From Phlebopus portentosus (Eukaryota; Basidiomycota; Agaricomycetes; Boletales; Boletinellaceae), in contig JAYXKI010000019.1 of NCBI GenBank assembly GCA_037892935.1, positions 584,753 to 648,752 on the forward strand: 64,000 nt of DNA, read 5' to 3'. The notes under the pieces are model-generated. The model was not told the DNA's origin. It saw only the letters and a program-made list of their open reading frames with translations, and did no database searches. The translations under genes and the position numbers were made by a program. Shown here piece after piece: positions 58,291-64,000 of the stretch (position 1 is its first letter; each line of letters starts with the position of its first letter).

Positions 58291-59230
58291 AACTGCGTCA
58301 TACGCAATCAATCTCTCAATTCTTGAAACTGCGCACTCTATACTTGGACGATGGCGGTCTGAGATGCGCACTGACGGGTTCTGCACAGTCATCAACTTCG
58401 TCCCGGCCCAGTTCGCAGAACCGTTTCTACAAGTGCTCCGTTATACTGCAGGGATACTTCTCGACAGTCCATTGCCTCCAAACAAAGACGCGGAGACTGT
58501 TGCACAAGCAATGGTCGTCCTCCTCAATATTTTCTATGAACTTGCGTGCCAGGACCTCTTGCCAGCGCTTGAGGACGCTCACACCGAGTTCTTCGGCGCA
58601 GAAAACGGGATGTTCATCCGGTTTCTTTTGTGGGACCCCCTGAACTGCAAACTGATCCGGATGAACCGATGGCTAGCGTTTCTTCTCAAATAAAGACCAC
58701 TATTTTTGAGCTCGTTGAAGTGTATACTCATCGGTATCCGGAGCTGCTCATCAGCTCAAATTCAATCGAGGCTTTCGTTCGTGCTCTCTGGCCAGGTCTT
58801 CTGAGCGGTGGTCAGCGGTCCGGGGTCGCCTATGATGGCCTTGTAAGCCAATCCCTCCATTTTCTTAGTACGGCTATCCGCTCTGGGAATGATCGAGGGA
58901 TTTTCGAGAGTCGAGAGATTGTTGATGGCCTTGCTGAAGGCGTTGTCGTACCCAATGTGTCGCTGAGGACTCATGAAGTAGAGCAGTTTGAAGACGACCC
59001 TCTCGAATATGTGCGTCTCGATCTCTCATTTGCTAGTGCAAGTTCGGCTACGATTGCTGATGGTCTGACTGCAGAAGGAACATCACGGTACCAAGCCGCT
59101 GCAGATGTTCTGCGTGCCCTTGTTGAGAGCGGATATGCTGCAGTTACGACAGAAATTGTTCTCCGATGGATCGGATTAGGCCTACGGGAGTACGCGTGCG
59201 ATCTGCGAGGTGAAGATAGTCGGAAGCGGA
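58291..59230 (+). pseudogene. CSE1 fragment, longest colinear plus-strand piece
   Basis: Reads colinearly from SILETAHSILGRWRSEMR through IFYELACQDLLPALEDAH, a frame change at a C run (58634-58638, one C short), SSQIKTTIFELVEVYTHRYP, VAYDGLVSQSLHFL, EQFEDDPLEYVRLDLSF and VTTEIVLRWIGLGLREYA, about residues 130-430 of CSE1. It ends where HIR1-like sequence starts. Apart from the frameshift it is well preserved. Confidence 0.85.
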
Positions 59231-60231
59231 AAGACCAGAGTGGTGCGCACGTGATAGCGTCGAACGCAACAAACAACAATGGATACGAATTCACCGCGGC
59301 CGTCATCTCTCGCAATACATGGACGCGCGACCGATCACCATTGCAAGGGAGGTCTTTGAAAGACAGATTATGGGCCTTAGCTGGCTTGCAGACGGTCTGG
59401 TGTTGTATGCAGTATCAAGCGATAGCACCTTGGATGCGCTTGCATTTGACCAGGAAGAACTTGAGGCTCAGCACCAGTATCTCAGCAAATTTGGCTTCTC
59501 CCTATTCCCTCCCTACTCCAAATAGCTACTTGCATTCTGCCGCTCAGCCGACGCTGTCTGTCGCTGGTAAACGGACATGCAATGGGACGAGCCGTGCCTC
59601 CCTTAACGCCTCCATCTGCGCAACAGCAACATGGATCCAGTCGTGCGGGATCCTCGCGATCAGGTAAACAAATCGCCCAGCTCGTCGCCCGGCGCGCCCA
59701 AAATTCGTGGTCGTGATCGCGGGCAACGACGCGTGCAGCCTACCGTTGTACGTTCACTTGGAACTGCGGCAAGTGTCCATTTGGCGTCGACAACGGACAT
59801 CTCTTCAGCATTAACTTCTATTTCCATACAACTACCTCTGCCCGCTAATATTCAAACGAGCGCGCCGTCGACGAGCTTCTTTCCTCCCTTCTTTCCTCCT
59901 CCTCGGATTCCGGGTCGTCCATGGCCGTCCCTATTAACGTTCTCGACACACGTGGACGGTGCAGTAGGAGCAACACAATTACAGCCTCCTTCGACCTCGG
60001 TGGAGATCGTGTGATAGGGTTAAGGCGAGAAGGAAGCACGCGAATTAGAAGAGCGGGTGTCGACATGCTCGGATTGCGGAATGTTGGTGTGCCGTCATTC
60101 ACCTAAGACGGATTATGATGGTCTATCAGCGATGATGTTGAAAACATTCCTATCCAAACGCGCAACGGAGACAAGGAGATACGCTTAGGACGCGAGGCTC
60201 AGAAGACGGAAGCGGCGAGAGTTCATACTTG
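59231..60231 (+). pseudogene. HIR1/HIRA histone-chaperone fragment
   Basis: SNATNNNGYEFTAAVISRNT is an internal WD-repeat stretch; after a deletion that shifts frame, ARPITIAREVFERQIMGLSW and LYAVSSDSTLDALAFDQEEL give the last WD blades. KQIAQL, RRVQPTVVRSLG and proline/serine-rich text follow, in several frames, then NIPIQTRNGDKEIRLGRE. These fit the linker after the WD domain. No N-terminus or C-terminal Hira domain. Confidence 0.6.
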
Positions 60232-60580
60232 ACTTCGTCCTATGGTTATCTGACAAGGCTCTATCAGAGCCTTCCGAGGTAACATTCTTCAGTTCAAAGG
60301 AGAAAAACGTGCAATGGCTTGTCTTTCTTCCTTTCCCTGTACTTTGTATATGTGCTTCGAATCAATTTTGTGCCACTGCAACGCATCTTTTGTCCGGAAG
60401 ATCTGGACATGTGTTGCATAATCTGTGTGTAGAGTCGACCAAGTAGAGAAAGAAAAGTCAAATTGAATTGTCTTCTCTCACCGTTATGCACATCTCAAAG
60501 GATATGCAAGGTCAGAATGCTAATCTAAGTCGGCATGTGACAAGACATAACAAGTGGATCGGTACAAACTGTTTCAGATC
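60232..60580. other. Spacer between HIR1 and inverted CSE1 fragments
   Basis: Nothing recognised. Confidence 0.4.
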
Positions 60581-63110
60581 CTATAACCTGACGAGGAGAG
60601 ATTCTGTAACGAAAGCATCGACTGCTGTGTCCCCCGCACCACGACTTGCGTTTGGACAAGCGAACGGATGCGTGGCTCTCTGTTCACGGTCGACGACAAA
60701 TGCCCTAGAATTGCTTACTTCACTAACCGGGTCTGCGGGGAGACCCTCGCTTGCAGCAAGTTTCGAGTAAGCGGCTTGGTATCCTGCACCTTGCTCCTTG
60801 AAATCAATCGTTCGGAGAACCTCATCGGGATCTTCCGCCGCAGTCGTCTGTGCGCTTTGTAGATGCTTGGATTCACTGAAGAGCTTTGCGAGTTCAGCAA
60901 ATGCAGTCGGCCTGAGGATTTTTATTAACAGATTGACGAAAAAGTTCACCAATGCGCAACAGCTGGTTCAGAGAGCGTAATGGGGCTGCTTATTAGCATT
61001 TTCGACATGCCAATGATGACGACTTTTCTGTCTTTGGGAAGAATCCTGTGCACCTGCGGCACGATGTCGTTCCCCAGCAATTGCGACCATAACCTGAAGT
61101 GGTCAGGTCAGAAAGAAACGAGGCAGCTATTGCCGTACAACACTTACTGAGGCTGCACGCTTCTATTGCACGGATAAGGAAATCCGGCGTCAGTCCTTCC
61201 ACGTCTATAGTCATCGTAATCAAGAAGAAATAGATCAACTGATATACGTAGTTGTCCATACGAGCAGTTTGCAGCCGAGTCAGAAGCATGGTTACGATTT
61301 TCTTCATGTACCGGTCAAGTGCTGGCGGAGGAGTATGTCGACTATCGCTTGAAGTAGCTCAAAGCCCCAGGTATTATTGATTCTCGACGGGATTAGTTTC
61401 TGCTGCACAACGGCTAGAATGCTTGTGAATTGTCCCGTGCTTGCTAGTTCTGTGGCTTCTGTACGCAAGAAAGCTTTTAAGAGTCGAACGAGTCCAGGAA
61501 TACTTCCTTTCCGCACCCAGCTTGACGGTTGCAGAAGGAATGGCAAAAGCGACTGGTGATCGACAGGAATTCCTCCGCGATGTAGTTCCAGCATCTACAA
61601 GATAATTCGGAGCACATGAAGAGTGAATTCTACCGAGCAGTCAGTATGTGGTCAGAAAATACGCAGGGGTGCTGATCGCTAACGATCGATATCCTGTTGT
61701 AAGTGTAAGATAATTGTGAACAGTCCGAAAAGAATTTTCTCGAAGGTCAAAAGCGACCCTGGAGACGTTGCGACGATAAACCTACACACAGGTCTAGTAC
61801 GATCTTCGCGGAATCTCCGTGCCTACGAAGGTTATAAGAGCAGATATGCTTTCAAAATTTCGATTGCTCGGACTCTTCGTGATTGCTCCAAGAATGCCAA
61901 TCAAACATTGCAGAAGATTTTGATAAGTGCGACGAGCGTCGTACGAGCAGTGAGTATGGCACGCATGATACCTACACGGAGTAATTCAGATAGAGCCGGA
62001 GGACAAAAGTCGCACACGCACATTTCATCAAGTAGTCATTTTCCGCAATCTTCTCCACCGACCAATCTGACTCGACTCTAGAAAGTATAGCATTTAGAAT
62101 TTGAGGTGCAACCTCGCGAATGTCTTCTTGAATGAACCTAGAATGACGCCGAGTCGAGATGCGGCGTCGGCGAGCAATGTGTCTTACAGTGCTTGGGGAG
62201 TTGCGCTTGATGACGAGGATCCATTCGATAGTTGTCGCGGCGTATGTATAAGTGATGTAATTGGAAGAACCGAGATGGCGCAGGAGGAGCGGAAGAACAG
62301 AAACAAGCAGTTCCTTTGCGAGCTATAATGGTGCCATCAGAGAGACTCTTCAAAGATCAAGAGGAGTATTATATGCCTGCCTGTTTTCGGAAAGAGTATA
62401 AGAAGCGAGTTGAATCGACTTGAAGGATCGGATGCACAGCATCAGAATCAGTTTGTAGGTCCTCGAATACGTTTCACGAAAAAAAGTCTACAACGACAAC
62501 CACCAGAGAGTTTGTGCTCGTCACTCCTTGCTGCGAGATGATTCAAGACTGTAGGAGGCAGGTCGACAGAATAGGGCATCTTACCTGAGTGGTAGCTCCA
62601 AGCGTCGCGACAGCAGTGAGAAGATATACACTCCAATCTTTCTGCTTCCAGCTATCTTCACTTCGTGGATCGGACGCGTGCTCCTGTAAGCCTCATCCGA
62701 TCATAATTTCTCTCTGTCGTGACTGCTTCATATCTGCTTGCAACAAGGGCACGTAGAACATCTGCAGTAGATTGGTGCCATGTCTGTAGTTAAACTGCCA
62801 GCAGTCGCAACCGAACTTGCACTAACAAATGAGAGATCGAGACGCACACATTCGAGAGGGTCGTCTTCAAACCGCTCTACTCTTCATGAATTTTCAGCAG
62901 CATACTGGGTACAATGATGCCTTCAACGAGGCCACCAACAGTTCTCTCCGCTCTCGATAATTGCCAGAGCAGATAGCCATGTTAAGATGGAGTGACTGGC
63001 TTACGAGGCCATCATAGGTGACCTCAGACCGCTGACTTCCACTGAGGAGACTCCAGAGGGTGCAAACAAAAAGCCTCGACTGAATTTGAGCTTCGGATAC
63101 TGATAAGTCT
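60581..63110 (-). pseudogene. CSE1 relic, inverted copy covering middle to C-terminus
   Basis: Read on the minus strand from 63110: SEVTYDGLVSQSL, VRLDLSFVSASS, DWSVYLLTAVATLGATTQ in decayed form, SNYITYTYAATTIEWILVIK, ENDYLMKCACATFVLRLYLN, KILFGLFTIIL, MLELHRGGIPVDHQSLLPFL, FELLQAIVDI, TMLLTRLQTARMDNYVYQLI, EGLTPDFLIRAIEA, FAELAKLFSESKHLQ and AGYQAAYSKLAASEG, ending at 60581. This is colinear with CSE1 from about residue 230 to the C-terminus. Many frame changes and stops. It lies inverted with respect to the plus-strand fragments. Confidence 0.85.
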
Positions 63111-63904
63111 AAGCTGCTTTAGTGAGCTCAAAGATAGCAGCCTTTCCTTGGGTCAGGAAGGAACATTGGCCGCTGACTGCGCACATTCCAGAATTCTAAA
63201 TATGCACAATGCTGTCTTACCCACAGCTCATGAGTTCGTAGATGATGTGCAAAGTATCGTAGGAGTATTTGCATATTGTAGGAATATCTATGGACCAATC
63301 TGTTAATGACATCAGAAGAATCTGGCACAGAGAGACGTGTAATTGCAATGAATGGAGGAGCCTTTACAACTATCTGACTTGAGAGATTCTGACTGCAGAT
63401 TCTACTTTTTCCACATCAGTGTTATCAGGTGTGACAAGCAACTAAAGTGACAAAGTGACTTGTTATTTGTGACATGACCAAATGTGACATGTGACAGTTT
63501 ATATACTTTTTTGTGCAGAATAATTCCATAAGTACAATGATGACTGTCCGACCTTATATAATGACTTAATTAAGTAGCAAATTATAAAAATACATATTTA
63601 TACATAGTGTGTAAAATATAAATTGTTTTAAATTTAATTATATTTATATTATATGATATAAGGACTAGAGTGATACTTAAAGGAGTAAAATTTAGATAAG
63701 GTAAAAACTAGAGATATATAAAATAGAGTAAAATATAACTTAAAATATATTTAATATTGTTAAAAAAAGTGTAACCCCAGAAAAGAAAAGAAAGTATATA
63801 TAAATATTTAAACAATATAGAATAATTACTAAATCAGGAAGTAAGATGACAAAGCAAACCATGAAAGATTATATAATCATATCACATAATCGTATTACGT
63901 AATA
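63111..63904. other. AT-rich subtelomeric spacer
   Basis: GC content falls sharply towards 63500-63880, with long A/T runs. Words like TGTGACA and GTGACAAAGTGAC repeat near 63430-63500. No gene seen. Confidence 0.5.
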
Positions 63905-64000
63905 TTAGGCTTAGGGTTAGGCTTAGGGTTAGGCTTAGGGTTAGGCTTAGGGTTAGGCTTAGGGTTAGGCTTAGGGTTAGGCTTAGGGTTAGGCTTAGGG
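63905..64000 (+). repeat. Telomere-like array: eight perfect 12-bp units TTAGGCTTAGGG
   Basis: Ninety-six bases of strictly alternating TTAGGC and TTAGGG run to the last base of the window. The G-rich strand points outward, as expected for a right chromosome end. The unit is 12 bp, not the usual fungal 6-bp TTAGGG. Confidence 0.9.

Noticed and set aside
63905..64000. Nematode-type telomere or contamination (TTAGGC)
   Set aside because: TTAGGG units alternate with TTAGGC, and the neighbouring sequence is continuous with fungal gene relics.
1..64000. CRISPR arrays, rRNA or clear tRNA genes
   Set aside because: No spaced direct repeats of CRISPR type, no rRNA sequence, and no cloverleaf with A and B boxes was recognised by eye; a tRNA scan was not possible.

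Overview
The window looks like the end of a chromosome from a filamentous basidiomycete, probably an Agaricomycete. Its right end (63905-64000) is a telomere-like G-rich array. Its genes have many short introns (about 42-73 nt, GT..AG), and several protein families fit the Agaricomycetes: an Msb1/Mug8-type protein, Crinkler-like proteins with kinase domains, and a small secreted protein family with a signal peptide and a C-terminal SCL-like end. No bacterial-style operons, rRNA or CRISPR were seen.

Layout. 1-12.5 kb: the 3'-truncated window edge of an amidase gene, a complete Argonaute, a kinase relic next to a Crinkler-like header/kinase gene, an NmrA-like oxidoreductase-like gene and BUD13. 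12.5-23.3 kb: a patchwork of decayed and duplicated genes, namely a small-secreted-protein pseudogene, a truncated second copy of a glycine/methionine-rich gene, a Crinkler-kinase gene, relics of the nuclear-pore coiled-coil protein TPR/MLP1 and of a Zn2Cys6 regulator, and then the intact glycine/methionine-rich gene. 23.3-37 kb: an AT-rich transposon block with a complete but mutated pogo/Tigger-type element, a Ty3/gypsy-like Gag relic with three stop codons, a 1.55-kb dispersed repeat, and a nest of palindromic elements that has split another kinase gene. 37.5-49.4 kb: a gene island with MSB1-like, a small secreted protein, a third Crinkler-kinase gene and MAD1. 49.7-64 kb: subtelomere with a kinase relic, an SPT7 bromodomain pseudogene, more transposon sequence, a scrambled set of exportin CSE1 fragments (some joined to a HIR1 fragment, some inverted), AT-rich sequence, and the telomere.

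Two themes stand out. First, the three Crinkler-like genes share one architecture (a ubiquitin-like header of about 65-110 residues, a middle domain, a C-terminal kinase), and four more kinase fragments lie nearby, so this is an expanding and decaying family. Secondly, the subtelomeric relics copy conserved single-copy nuclear genes (CSE1, HIR1, SPT7, TPR/MLP1), which suggests repeated capture and shuffling of host genes near the telomere. The telomere is unusual: a perfect alternation of TTAGGC and TTAGGG, so the repeat unit is 12 bp and not 6 bp.

Gene structures were built by hand from splice signals, reading frame and family conservation. Family assignments rest on recognised motifs, not on database searches.
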